From assembly GCF_900101105.1 (NCBI RefSeq), contig NZ_FNGA01000002.1, positions 359,928 through 423,927 of the forward strand: DNA of 64,000 nucleotides. The letters run 5' to 3'. Shown piece by piece: positions 33,010-41,665 of the stretch. The notes beneath the pieces were generated by a model. The model did not search any database, had not been told where the DNA came from, and was given only the letters and a program-made list of their open reading frames with translations. The position numbers and the translations under genes are program-made. The DNA comes from Maridesulfovibrio ferrireducens (GTDB lineage: Bacteria; Desulfobacterota; Desulfovibrionia; Desulfovibrionales; Desulfovibrionaceae). Position 1 is the first letter of the stretch. Every line of letters starts with the position of its first letter.

Positions 33010-34428
33010 TTAATTAACTTTAATATGAGTTCTCAAACCATATTTATCAATCCGGGCACTCAAAGTAGGACGTGACATACCAAGCAATTTTGCTGCACGG
33101 GTCCGGTTGCCTCCGGTAATTTCCAAAGCTTCCCCGACAACAAGACGCCCTGCGTAATCCATGAGCATTTCAAACCCGTTTTCCCCGGCATGCTTTGTAA
33201 GCACCTGCCGAATTTCCGCCTTGAAAGCATCATCTGAAACATCAGAAGGAGCATGCCTGTCAGAACTGAGCCCTACAACCTGTGTAAGCTCATCCCTCGT
33301 TATAGGTGCGCCACGGTTAAAAATTAAGGCTTTCTGTATCGCGTTTGAAAGTTCACGGACATTGCCGGGCCATTCATGAGTTACAAGAAACTCTTTGCCG
33401 TCTTCTGATAATCCGGGATTGTGCATTTCCATTTCAGCACTCAAACGGTCTAAAAAATGATTAGCTAGTTCGAACACATCATCATTCCGTTCGCAAAGCT
33501 TAGGAAGTCTGATGGTCACGACATTAAGTCTGTAGTATAAATCTTCGCGAAACTCCCCATCCGCCACGGCTTTCTCAAGATCACGGTTCGTTGCCGCCAG
33601 AATACGAACATCAACCGGAATTGAACTTCCGCCGCCCAGCCTTTCCAACTGTTTCTCCTGTAATAAACGAAGAATTTTAGCCTGAATATTTAGCGGCATA
33701 TCTCCGATTTCATCAAGAAAAACTGTTCCACCTGCGGCCTGCTCAATCCGTCCTGCGCGGCTCCGGTTCGCTCCGGTAAACGCGCCCTTTTCATAACCGA
33801 ATAGTTCAGATTCAAGTAAAGTGTCAGGAATGGCTACACAGTTAATAATCAACAAAGGTTTTTCCTGACGGAGACTGTGCTTATAAATAGCCTGAGCCAC
33901 TAACTCTTTTCCTGTGCCGGATTCCCCCCGGATAAGTACCAGCGCATCTGTTGCCGCAACCCGTCCGATAGATTTATATACCTTCTGCATCGCACGGCTG
34001 CTGCCAAGCAGTTGATTCGTTGACGATGAAACTTGTTCCCGTGTTGCCGTATGCTCTTTGCTTCGCCTAGACGTTTCCAGGGCCTGATGAATCAAGGCTA
34101 ACATTTCCGGGATATCAAACGGTTTTAAAATATAATCATAGGCCCCCATTTTGGTGGCCTCGATAGCTGTTTCGGTTGTGCCGTAAGCAGTCATAATTAT
34201 CACGGACATACGGGGAGCGGTTTCACGCATCTGCCGAAACGCTTCAAGACCGGTAATACCGGACATACGCATATCCATAATAACCAAATCAGGAACCGAC
34301 TCGTTTACTGCCGCCACACCGGCTTCACCGGAGGAGGCTACACGCACTAAATGACCTTCCTGTTTCAAAAGCTTTTCAAAGCTCTGACGCAGTTGCGAAT
34401 CATCATCTACAATTAAGATCTCAGCCAT
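33010..34428 (-). CDS. Sigma-54-dependent response regulator (NtrC family)
   Basis: 472 residues: receiver (1-120; EILIVDDDSQ, Asp in VIMDMRMSGITG, YILKPFD), AAA+ domain (about 145-370; Walker A GESGTGKE, canonical GAFTGA loop, GGTVFLDEIGDM) and a Fis-type helix-turn-helix at the end (GGNRTRAAKLLGMSRPTLSARI). It overlaps its kinase gene by 16 bases. Downstream on the same strand, past a terminator, lies a sigma-54 promoter driving the receiver-TSUP-PEP-synthase-like-SulP operon, the most probable target. Confidence 0.95.
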   Translation of the reverse strand: MAEILIVDDDSQLRQSFEKLLKQEGHLVRVASSGEAGVAAVNESVPDLVIMDMRMSGITGLEAFRQMRETAPRMSVIIMTAYGTTETAIEATKMGAYDYILKPFDIPEMLALIHQALETSRRSKEHTATREQVSSSTNQLLGSSRAMQKVYKSIGRVAATDALVLIRGESGTGKELVAQAIYKHSLRQEKPLLIINCVAIPDTLLESELFGYEKGAFTGANRSRAGRIEQAAGGTVFLDEIGDMPLNIQAKILRLLQEKQLERLGGGSSIPVDVRILAATNRDLEKAVADGEFREDLYYRLNVVTIRLPKLCERNDDVFELANHFLDRLSAEMEMHNPGLSEDGKEFLVTHEWPGNVRELSNAIQKALIFNRGAPITRDELTQVVGLSSDRHAPSDVSDDAFKAEIRQVLTKHAGENGFEMLMDYAGRLVVGEALEITGGNRTRAAKLLGMSRPTLSARIDKYGLRTHIKVN

Positions 34429-35915
34429 GTACTTGCTTCCTTCAGGGGTAAAGCCATCACAAAGGAAGTCCCCTGCGATTCCGAATCTTTAAGATGTAAC
34501 CATCCGCCATGTTCAATCATAATGCGATTGGAAATCGATAAGCCCAGCCCAGTCCCTTCTTCCTTAGTAGAATAAAACGGCTTAAAAATATCATCCTTGA
34601 ACGATGCAGGAATTCCGGGACCGTTATCCGCAACCGTTATAGTTGCCATCTTGCCGTAAGGAGCAATCGTCATAGAGTCTTCTGTGATGGATATTTTACC
34701 TCCATCAACCATTGATTCGCAGGAATTAAGAATCAAATTCATAAGAGCTTCTTTGAACTGTTCAGGGTCGGCATTCACTATGGGCAATTTTTCCCGGCGG
34801 CAAACAGTTACAACAACACCGCAAGATTCCAGCCGATGACTAAGTAAATTCAAGGTACTGTCAACCAGTTCAGACGGAGAGACAACTTGAGGACGAAGTT
34901 TAGGAGGACGGGAAAATTCCAGAAAATTTCTTATAATTGTATCCAGATGCCTGATTTCCTCGGAAATAACATCAAAATCTTCTTTTTGAATCACATCAAG
35001 ATCAAGGCTGCGCTCCAGCGAAAACAGACGCATTTTCACCGAGGTCAAAGGATTACGAATGGAATGTGCCATCCCTGCTGCGAGCTTGCCCACTGTGGCC
35101 ATTTTCTCCGACTGCTCAACCTGATCGCGACTATGTTGAAGCATATCGTAAGCGTTTTCAACATCATCAATTAAATTCTGCATACGTTCGGACAACGCGC
35201 CCATTTCACCTGAAAGAAGATCCGGCATCTCTTTTTCTTCCAGTCTGGATAAGCGGTAAATAGGATCAAGGATACGCTTGATGAGGATAAAACCAATCCA
35301 TACAGCTAATAGAGCGGACAATGGAACGGCGACAAGAGACAAAACAGTTAATACTTTTGCCTGCTCTTTGTAATTGACTGCAGCAAGCCGAATCCGTTTT
35401 TGGTGCAGTTGCTTGTATTGCTCGCACAGATCATAAATTGACTGAAAACGGGTACGAATTTGCCGATGCAGTTTTACTCCTTCCTTATTAAGATTCTTCT
35501 TATATAAATCGATAACATCATTTCGGGAATGAATATAACGTAAATAGTCGGAGTCAATACTATTTAAAATAGTCCTTCCCTCATCCAGATAATTTGTATC
35601 TCTGGCTTTACTGAGCAAAGCTTCAAATTGCTTGTTATGTTTATCGAGGCGAACAAGCCATTGCTCGTTATGATCCAGTGAATAGTAAGTTGTAAGCCCC
35701 TGCTGAGCCATCAACTCTTTTTCAAGCCCCTGCGCGGAAAGCAAAGCGCTAATATCAGACTTTTCCATATGCTGGAAAATATCCTGCGTTGCATAAACAT
35801 ACCACAGCGTCATCCCGGCTACAGCTAACGTCGCAACAACAAGGCCTATCAATAACGATAATAGTTTTGCGCGCAATGAAAAACGGCGCGAACTAGAGAG
35901 TGTTTTATCAACCAT
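34413..35915 (-). CDS. Membrane sensor histidine kinase
   Basis: 500 residues from the ATG at 35915; a GTG six codons earlier is an alternative, and neither has a strong Shine-Dalgarno site. Membrane helices at about 20-42 and 190-212 bracket a helical periplasmic domain of about 145 residues, possibly a four-helix bundle sensor. A HAMP-like linker (ILIKRILDPIYRLSRL) leads to HisKA (AAGMAHSIRNPLTSVKM) and HATPase (NLILNSCES, DNGPGIP, GTGLGLS). It pairs with the overlapping NtrC-type regulator gene. The ligand is unknown. Confidence 0.9.
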   Translation of the reverse strand: MVDKTLSSSRRFSLRAKLLSLLIGLVVATLAVAGMTLWYVYATQDIFQHMEKSDISALLSAQGLEKELMAQQGLTTYYSLDHNEQWLVRLDKHNKQFEALLSKARDTNYLDEGRTILNSIDSDYLRYIHSRNDVIDLYKKNLNKEGVKLHRQIRTRFQSIYDLCEQYKQLHQKRIRLAAVNYKEQAKVLTVLSLVAVPLSALLAVWIGFILIKRILDPIYRLSRLEEKEMPDLLSGEMGALSERMQNLIDDVENAYDMLQHSRDQVEQSEKMATVGKLAAGMAHSIRNPLTSVKMRLFSLERSLDLDVIQKEDFDVISEEIRHLDTIIRNFLEFSRPPKLRPQVVSPSELVDSTLNLLSHRLESCGVVVTVCRREKLPIVNADPEQFKEALMNLILNSCESMVDGGKISITEDSMTIAPYGKMATITVADNGPGIPASFKDDIFKPFYSTKEEGTGLGLSISNRIMIEHGGWLHLKDSESQGTSFVMALPLKEASTWLRS

Positions 35916-36141
35916 AGTGTTTACACTTGTCACAAATTAATTATTTGCAATTATTGAGAACTAAAATCAGCACACAAACACAGTCAACGTCTTTCTTATA
36001 GCTTTAATATTCATAGCACTTCAAGAAGTTAATTTGCGACAGCTTCGCCACGTAAAGCAAGTTGCAGAGACTCTAATAATATTTTAGATCAACTCGCGTA
36101 GGACGGAAACCAACCGCCTATAAAAATTAAAGAGGACCAAT

Positions 36142-36594
36142 ATGCACATATGGGTTGATGCAGATGCCTGCCCCAATATTATTAAGGAAGTTTTATTCAA
36201 AACAGCCATACGGCGCGAAATTAAGATGACACTGGTTGCTAATACATCTGTCGCCACACCTTCATCGCCGCTCATAGATTCAATCAGAGTTTCAGCCGGG
36301 TTCAATGTCGCCGATGATGAAATTGCCAGACTGACAGAAGCGGGTGATCTCGTTATTACCGCAGATATCCCTTTGGCCGATAAAATAGTGACTAAAGGTG
36401 CTATCGGTTTAAATCCCAGAGGCGAGCTATACACGGTGGAGAATATCAAAGGATTATTAAGTATGCGCAACCTGATGGAAGAACTTCGTACCGGAGGTCT
36501 GGCTTCAGGCGGCCCTGCCCCTCTCGGCCCCAAGGATAAACAGAAATTTACAAACCAGCTTGATAAATTTCTGACTCAAAATCTAAAAAGTTAA
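36142..36594 (+). CDS. YaiI/YqxD family (DUF188) protein
   Basis: 150 residues, cytoplasmic. MHIWVDADACPNIIKEVLFK at the start and VITADIPLADKIV in the middle are the hallmarks of the UPF0178/DUF188 family, which has a PIN-like nuclease fold with conserved aspartates but no settled biochemical role. The ATG at 36142 has AGAGG upstream. It is divergent from the sensor kinase gene at 34413 and appears to stand alone. Confidence 0.93.
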   Translation: MHIWVDADACPNIIKEVLFKTAIRREIKMTLVANTSVATPSSPLIDSIRVSAGFNVADDEIARLTEAGDLVITADIPLADKIVTKGAIGLNPRGELYTVENIKGLLSMRNLMEELRTGGLASGGPAPLGPKDKQKFTNQLDKFLTQNLKS

Positions 36595-36792
36595 TAAGCA
36601 TGAAAAGAACTCAAATATTATAAAGTTCCAGCTTAAACTTTTATAATCGAGCTTAGTTTCAGCAAATTAACAAAAATACCCTTATAGGTATCAAAACTTT
36701 TCACTAAAATATGGACATGACCTTTATGAGGTGTCATTGTTTTAGCTAATAATATCGCTATAACAAGACCACATTCATCTGAGGAAACCGCC

Positions 36793-38448
36793 ATGTCCAA
36801 AACAGTCATATCGCACCTGCTCCAACGTCTGAAAGAAACCGGAATCACGGACATTTTCGGGGTTCCGGGTGACTACGCCTTCCCCGTTAATGACGCCATA
36901 TGCAATGATCCGGAACTGAACTGGATAGGTTGCTGTAATGAGCTTAACGCTTCTTTTGCTGCGGACGGCTACGCCCGGATCAAGGGATGTTCGGCCCTCT
37001 GCACGACCTATGGAGTCGGCGAACTTAATGCCCTCGGCGGCATTGCCGGGGCTTACGCAGAACATCTGCCGATATTCCACATCGTGGATATGCCGAAACA
37101 TTCCATTCTTGAAGGGAATAACATTATGCATCATACCCTCGGTAACGGGGAGTTTGATCTCTTCCACAAGATGGTTCAGCCCGTTGTCTGTGCAAGTTCA
37201 ATCCTGACCCCCGAAAACAGTGTTTCAGAAATCGAACGGCTTATAAACGCTGCTTTAACTCAAAAGAAGCCCGTCTACATTGGGATTCCAGCTGATTTTG
37301 CACTGATGGAGATAGGTTGCTCCAAACCGCATCCAATCACTAAACAAACAAGCGACGCTGAAACTCTTGCGACAGTAATTCAAGTCATCATCGATAAAAT
37401 TGATAATGCCCTATCCCCTGTTGCAGTGGTTGGAACATTAATCGGTCGTTATGATTTGCGCAGTGAAACACAGCAGATAATAGAAAAAGCGGGACTGCCT
37501 TTCACCTCCATGTTTATGGGAAAAGGAACTCTTTCAGAATCTCATCCTAATTTTATCGGAGTTTACTGCGGTGACCTTCTTGCTGAGGACGTGTGTAAAA
37601 TTGTCGAAGACAGTGATCTGGTTATCAGCTTCGGAACTATCCGTTCTGATATCAACACCGGGGCTTTCACTATAAAAATAAATCCTATCGGCGAAATAAA
37701 TATTCATCCTGATCATGTACATGTGGGACGCGCAACTTATGAAAATGTGCTCATACAAGATGTAATCACAGCTTTAGGGAAAAAAATAAAATCGCGGGAA
37801 ATTAAAGAAAAACATCAGATCCAAGGTCTTGGAAATCCGCAAGGAGCAGCTACAGCTGAAATTACTCCTGAATCGCTATACCCTCGAATAGAAAAGTTTT
37901 TCCGCACCGGCGACATCATCATGGCTGAAACAGGCACAGCGTCTATGGGACTCATCACAGCAAAACTTCCTAACGAAACTACATTTTATAACCAGACCTT
38001 ATGGGGTTCCATTGGCTGGGCAACTCCTGCGGCATTCGGAGCAGCAGTTGCAGCGCCAGACCGCAGAGTGATTCTTGTAACCGGCGAAGGAGCGCATCAA
38101 CTCACGGTTCAGGAAATAAGCCAATTCGGCAGGTTCGGCCTTAAACCCGTAATACTCTGCCTGAACAATGACGGTTACCTTATCGAACGCATGCTGTGCA
38201 AAGATCCATACATATATTACAATGATTTAGCACAATGGAATTATAGCAAACTCCCTGATGCGTTCGGTATGACAGACTGGTTCACAACAAAGGTCGTAAA
38301 TAATCAACAACTGGATGAGGCCTTAGATATAGCAGCAAACGCGGATAGCGGTTCTTATATTGAAATAGTGACCGACAAAATGGCCGCATCAGAGATGGCT
38401 CTTGCACTCAACCGAATTGTGCTCAAAGGCAAAGGGTGGAAAAAGTAA
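36793..38448 (+). CDS. Thiamine-diphosphate 2-oxoacid decarboxylase (pyruvate/indolepyruvate type)
   Basis: 551 residues in three ThDP-enzyme domains. The N-terminal pyrimidine domain has IFGVPGDYAFPVNDAI and the catalytic Glu region CCNELNASFAADGYAR, with the paired histidines in MHHTLGNGEFDLF that mark the pyruvate/indolepyruvate decarboxylase branch. The C-terminal pyrophosphate domain has VTGEGAHQLTVQE and LNNDGYLIE. It removes CO2 from a 2-oxoacid to give an aldehyde. Which acid (pyruvate, indole- or phenylpyruvate, branched-chain) is not decidable here. ATG has GAGGAA upstream. It is unusual for a sulfate reducer and may dispose of the same kind of 2-oxoacid that the KOR operon handles. 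Confidence 0.9.
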   Translation: MSKTVISHLLQRLKETGITDIFGVPGDYAFPVNDAICNDPELNWIGCCNELNASFAADGYARIKGCSALCTTYGVGELNALGGIAGAYAEHLPIFHIVDMPKHSILEGNNIMHHTLGNGEFDLFHKMVQPVVCASSILTPENSVSEIERLINAALTQKKPVYIGIPADFALMEIGCSKPHPITKQTSDAETLATVIQVIIDKIDNALSPVAVVGTLIGRYDLRSETQQIIEKAGLPFTSMFMGKGTLSESHPNFIGVYCGDLLAEDVCKIVEDSDLVISFGTIRSDINTGAFTIKINPIGEINIHPDHVHVGRATYENVLIQDVITALGKKIKSREIKEKHQIQGLGNPQGAATAEITPESLYPRIEKFFRTGDIIMAETGTASMGLITAKLPNETTFYNQTLWGSIGWATPAAFGAAVAAPDRRVILVTGEGAHQLTVQEISQFGRFGLKPVILCLNNDGYLIERMLCKDPYIYYNDLAQWNYSKLPDAFGMTDWFTTKVVNNQQLDEALDIAANADSGSYIEIVTDKMAASEMALALNRIVLKGKGWKK

Positions 38449-38476
38449 AATAAATTACCACTAACAGTAACTATTC

Positions 38477-38505
38477 TTGACAAGAGCCGATATCTATAGA
38501 ATAAA
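38477..38505 (+). promoter_or_regulatory. Sigma-70-type promoter of the superoxide reductase gene
   Basis: TTGACA (38477-38482), 17-base spacer, AATAAA (38500-38505). The -35 box is perfect and the -10 box matches four of six. It lies 110 bases before the superoxide reductase ATG, so that gene need not depend on readthrough from the decarboxylase gene. Confidence 0.65.
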
Positions 38506-38614
38506 CTGGAAGAAACTTTCACAGCAGAAAAAGTATAAAAATTTCAAAACTTCAATGATGGCGGTTATCCTCGTCTGGAAAATGAGTCTTAATACCTCTA
38601 AAAGGAGTATACAA

Positions 38615-39022
38615 ATGACCTCAAGAAGAAAGTTTATGGCAATGTCAGCGGCGGCAGTAGCAGGAACACTTCTGGCTGGCGGAAGCGCATCAGCGGACGA
38701 CGAACTCGAGTTTCCATACAATGTAGCCTTCACCAAAAAACACCAAGGTCATTGGGAAGGTAAAGCCGGAAGCCATGTTCCCGAAATAGAAGTCACTGAT
38801 ACGGAAATTATTATAACCACGCCGCATCCAATGTCTGAAAGCCATTATATTGTGCGACACACTCTTGTTGATTCCAAAGGCAACCCGATTGGAGCTCACA
38901 CATTTGCACCAACGGATAAATACGCTGTGTCCAGATATCCGCGCCCTTCAAAAGGAAAGAAATTTTATGCAACAAGCTTCTGTAATCTTCATGACTTATG
39001 GGTAGAAAAATTTAAAATTTAA
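38615..39022 (+). CDS. Tat-exported superoxide reductase (neelaredoxin-type)
   Basis: 135 residues from the ATG at 38615, which has AAGGAG 7 bases upstream; the longer frame from 38477 covers the promoter and is rejected. Residues 1-28 are a twin-arginine signal (SRRKFMAMSAAAVAG, cleavage near ASA-DD). The mature part is a class II superoxide reductase domain with all iron ligands: H54, H71, H77, H126 and C123 (SFCNLHDLW). The usual Glu-Lys before the first His is Gly-Ser (AGSHVP), so the catalytic lysine may be replaced. It lacks the rubredoxin-like N-terminal domain. It would reduce superoxide in the periplasm. The persulfide dioxygenase-like gene follows after 26 bases. Confidence 0.9.
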   Translation: MTSRRKFMAMSAAAVAGTLLAGGSASADDELEFPYNVAFTKKHQGHWEGKAGSHVPEIEVTDTEIIITTPHPMSESHYIVRHTLVDSKGNPIGAHTFAPTDKYAVSRYPRPSKGKKFYATSFCNLHDLWVEKFKI

Positions 39023-39048
39023 CAGGTAATGCAGGAGAATACTTAATA

Positions 39049-40431
39049 ATGTTTTTCAAACAGATAACCACCGAAGGGCTTGGTTGCTATTCATATGTAA
39101 TAGGCTGTCCCACAGCAGGACAGATGGCGATTGTTGATCCCAAACGGGATGTGCAGGAGTATCTGGATATTTCTCGTGAAGAGGGAATGAAAATTACTCA
39201 TGTGATAAACACACACGTTCACGCTGACCATGTAGGCGGAGAACAGGAGCTTAAATCAATCACCGGAGCGGAGCTGTTCATACATGAAAATGCAAAGGTA
39301 GCGTACCCTCATACTCCGCTTAAAGAAGGCGATACCATCACTATAGGCAGTGCCAAACTCGAGTTTCTACATACTCCGGGACACACACCTAATGCGATAT
39401 CTATTCTTATAACGGACATGATGCGCGGAACTGATCCGTGGATGATTCTTACCGGAGACCTGCTCTTTGTCGGCGACATAGGTCGCCCGGATCTACCCGG
39501 AAATGAAATTCTGGATCAGCAGGTGGAGAACCTTTACCATAGCCTTTACGTAAAACTGGGAAAACTCCCCGATTATCTGGAAGTCTTTCCGGCGCATGGA
39601 CAAGGTTCCCTTTGCGGTAAGGGAATGAGCGCCAAACCCAGTACAACTCTGGGCTATGAACGACGCAACAACCCCATGCTGAAATTTGAATCTTTTGAAA
39701 AATTTAAAGAGGTGGTGCTGGAATCATTTCCGGCCCGTCCAAAATCATTCAGCCACATAATTGAAACGAACTTCAAAGGCGCGCCTCTTCTTGAAAGGTG
39801 TCCTTTGGACAAAGCCATGAACCCTGAAAGGTTCAAACAGATAATGGACAACGGCGCCACGATTATAGATGTGCGCGACGCAGCCGGATTCGGAGGATTC
39901 CATATCCCCGGCAGCATCAATATCGGTCTTGAAAAACAACTTGCGAACTGGGTAGGAATGGTCGTTGAACCAAATGCGGACTTACTATTAGTAGTCAATT
40001 CAAAACCAGACTATGACCGTATGTGCCTTGAACTGCACCGCATTGGATATGACAACATATTCGGCTACCTTCTCGGCGGCATCAGTTCGTGGCTGCTTGC
40101 CGGCTATCCTGTAAAAAGTCTTGCGCAAAAATCCACCGGGGACTTGCGGGAAGCTATGCAGGATGACCGCGAATTCCTTTTACTTGATGTTCGTACCCCA
40201 GGGGAATGGGATGCAGGACATATCAAGGGAGCAATTCATAAACCCCTTACACAGGTGCTCGAAGAAGGATTGAAGACAGACAAAGATATTCCGGTAATTG
40301 TAATGTGCGGTTCGGGATATCGCTCTAACATTGTCGGCAGCTATCTCCATAACAATGGACATAAACAAGTTTGTTCACTTGCCGGAGGAGCTTTAGCTTG
40401 GAGTCGTTCAGGAAACGAAATGGTCAAATAA
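39049..40431 (+). CDS. CstB-like persulfide dioxygenase with two rhodanese domains
   Basis: 460 residues. A metallo-beta-lactamase domain (1-220) has the metal motif THVHADH (H56, H58, D60, H61), HTPGHTPN and GDLLFVGDIGRPDL. Two rhodanese domains follow. The first (about 265-355) lacks the active cysteine (VVNSKPDYD). The second (about 370-455) has it, C420 in VMCGSGYR. This MBL / pseudo-rhodanese / rhodanese order is that of CstB, a non-heme-iron persulfide dioxygenase-sulfurtransferase that oxidises low-molecular-weight persulfides. It probably shares a transcript with the superoxide reductase gene, which suggests a joint response to oxygen and reactive sulfur. Confidence 0.87.
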   Translation: MFFKQITTEGLGCYSYVIGCPTAGQMAIVDPKRDVQEYLDISREEGMKITHVINTHVHADHVGGEQELKSITGAELFIHENAKVAYPHTPLKEGDTITIGSAKLEFLHTPGHTPNAISILITDMMRGTDPWMILTGDLLFVGDIGRPDLPGNEILDQQVENLYHSLYVKLGKLPDYLEVFPAHGQGSLCGKGMSAKPSTTLGYERRNNPMLKFESFEKFKEVVLESFPARPKSFSHIIETNFKGAPLLERCPLDKAMNPERFKQIMDNGATIIDVRDAAGFGGFHIPGSINIGLEKQLANWVGMVVEPNADLLLVVNSKPDYDRMCLELHRIGYDNIFGYLLGGISSWLLAGYPVKSLAQKSTGDLREAMQDDREFLLLDVRTPGEWDAGHIKGAIHKPLTQVLEEGLKTDKDIPVIVMCGSGYRSNIVGSYLHNNGHKQVCSLAGGALAWSRSGNEMVK

Positions 40432-40451
40432 AAAGACTTTAGAACAATAAC

Positions 40452-40489
40452 AAAAAAATGCCCGACATGATTCATGCCGGGCATTTTTA
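40452..40489. terminator. Bidirectional terminator between convergent transcripts
   Basis: AAAAATGCCCG-A-CATG, loop ATT, CATG-C-CGGGCATTTTT (40454-40488) with one internal mismatch and A/T tracts on both sides. It ends the persulfide dioxygenase transcript on the plus strand and the pel/HDOD transcript on the minus strand. Confidence 0.9.
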
Positions 40490-40529
40490 ATTAATCGTAT
40501 CAATAATATAAAACTGAAACTTTTATGGT

Positions 40530-41606
40530 CTACTCAGGTTTTAATATTTCAAAAATGTCATCAATAAGTAATTCAAATTGAGGTATGAGTTCCTTAAACT
40601 GGTCAAAAGTTATCCCGAGGTTATCCCATACACCTTCACTAACCGCCCCAAGAATAGGCGAGACCCCAAGGTCATATCCTAAAGCTCTGGAAACATAATC
40701 AGCTATATGAACGACTCCGGCGTCGGGATCGTTTTTAGCTTTTTCAGGATTGTGATGACCCGCTGCCGCAACCACAAGAGTTTTCGGAAAGCTCCAATCT
40801 TTAATAATAACTCCACCAAGAATGGCATGATCAAAGCCTAACAATTTCCTTTCTGCACCATAGAGACTTTTTCCTTCTTGATTTGCTATACGCAGTAACT
40901 CAACAGCAAGACTCTTCTCGCTTTCAAAAATAACATAAAGTCCTATGTCGTGGAGAAGCCCGGAAACAAAAAATCGCTCTGGATCACCGAGGTTTGCCAA
41001 ACGTGCAATTTCTTGAGCAATAATTCCGCAGGCAATCGAATGTTTCCAAAATTTTTCAAGTTCAAGAACTGAGATCTTAGATCTTTTAAACAAACTAAGC
41101 GACACTGTTCCAACAGCTAAAGACCCAGCCTGCTTAAAGCCCAAAAGAGCAACCGCTCTTGTAGGAGTATCAACCTCAGTTCTGAAACTATACATAGCAC
41201 TGTTAGCAAGCCGCAAAATTGCCGCAACAAGCTTGGGGTCCATGCTTATAACTTCAGCAAGATCATTCGCAGAACTATCAGGATCATTGAGAACATTCTG
41301 AATTTGAATCAAAACCTGAGGCAAAGACGGGAGCACAACTTTCTTTTTCAAAAAATCTCTGGGACCGGCAGGCTTTGTCCCATCCCAAGATTCGACAGAA
41401 GCAAGCTGCGGCTTAGATTTATATTCATCCGGGTTGCTGATCATATCATGATAAACTCTTTTGCAAGCCAGTTCTCTAAGTAATGCTACCAGCTCAAAAT
41501 CGTTATTAGACTTGCTGAACAGTTTTTCAACATACTCATCGGCAGCTTCCTTAACTTCGGCGTTAACAGGAACTTCTACTTCTGATCCAACTTTACTCTC
41601 AGCCAT
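40530..41606 (-). CDS. HDOD domain protein
   Basis: 358 residues. An N-terminal region of about 85 residues is not recognised. The HDOD domain (about 85-290) has VVLPSLPQVLIQIQNVLNDPDSSANDLAEVISMDPKLVA broken over this stretch, FVSGLLHDIG and GFDHAILGGVIIKDWSFPKTLVVAAAGHHN. HDOD proteins are HD-fold relatives that usually lack nuclease activity and act in signalling, often with c-di-GMP or chemotaxis systems. It is 59 bases past the epimerase gene at the tail of the pel operon and just before the shared terminator, so it may be co-transcribed with pel. Confidence 0.85.
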   Translation of the reverse strand: MAESKVGSEVEVPVNAEVKEAADEYVEKLFSKSNNDFELVALLRELACKRVYHDMISNPDEYKSKPQLASVESWDGTKPAGPRDFLKKKVVLPSLPQVLIQIQNVLNDPDSSANDLAEVISMDPKLVAAILRLANSAMYSFRTEVDTPTRAVALLGFKQAGSLAVGTVSLSLFKRSKISVLELEKFWKHSIACGIIAQEIARLANLGDPERFFVSGLLHDIGLYVIFESEKSLAVELLRIANQEGKSLYGAERKLLGFDHAILGGVIIKDWSFPKTLVVAAAGHHNPEKAKNDPDAGVVHIADYVSRALGYDLGVSPILGAVSEGVWDNLGITFDQFKELIPQFELLIDDIFEILKPE

Positions 41607-41665
41607 TTTATAAACCTTTACTCTTTGATATAATTATTCTTTATTGAGACAGTAAACTTTTAAAA

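Noticed and set aside
38477-38614. N-terminal extension of the superoxide reductase
   Set aside because: It starts at the -35 box of a good promoter, while the internal ATG has AAGGAG and begins a proper Tat signal peptide.
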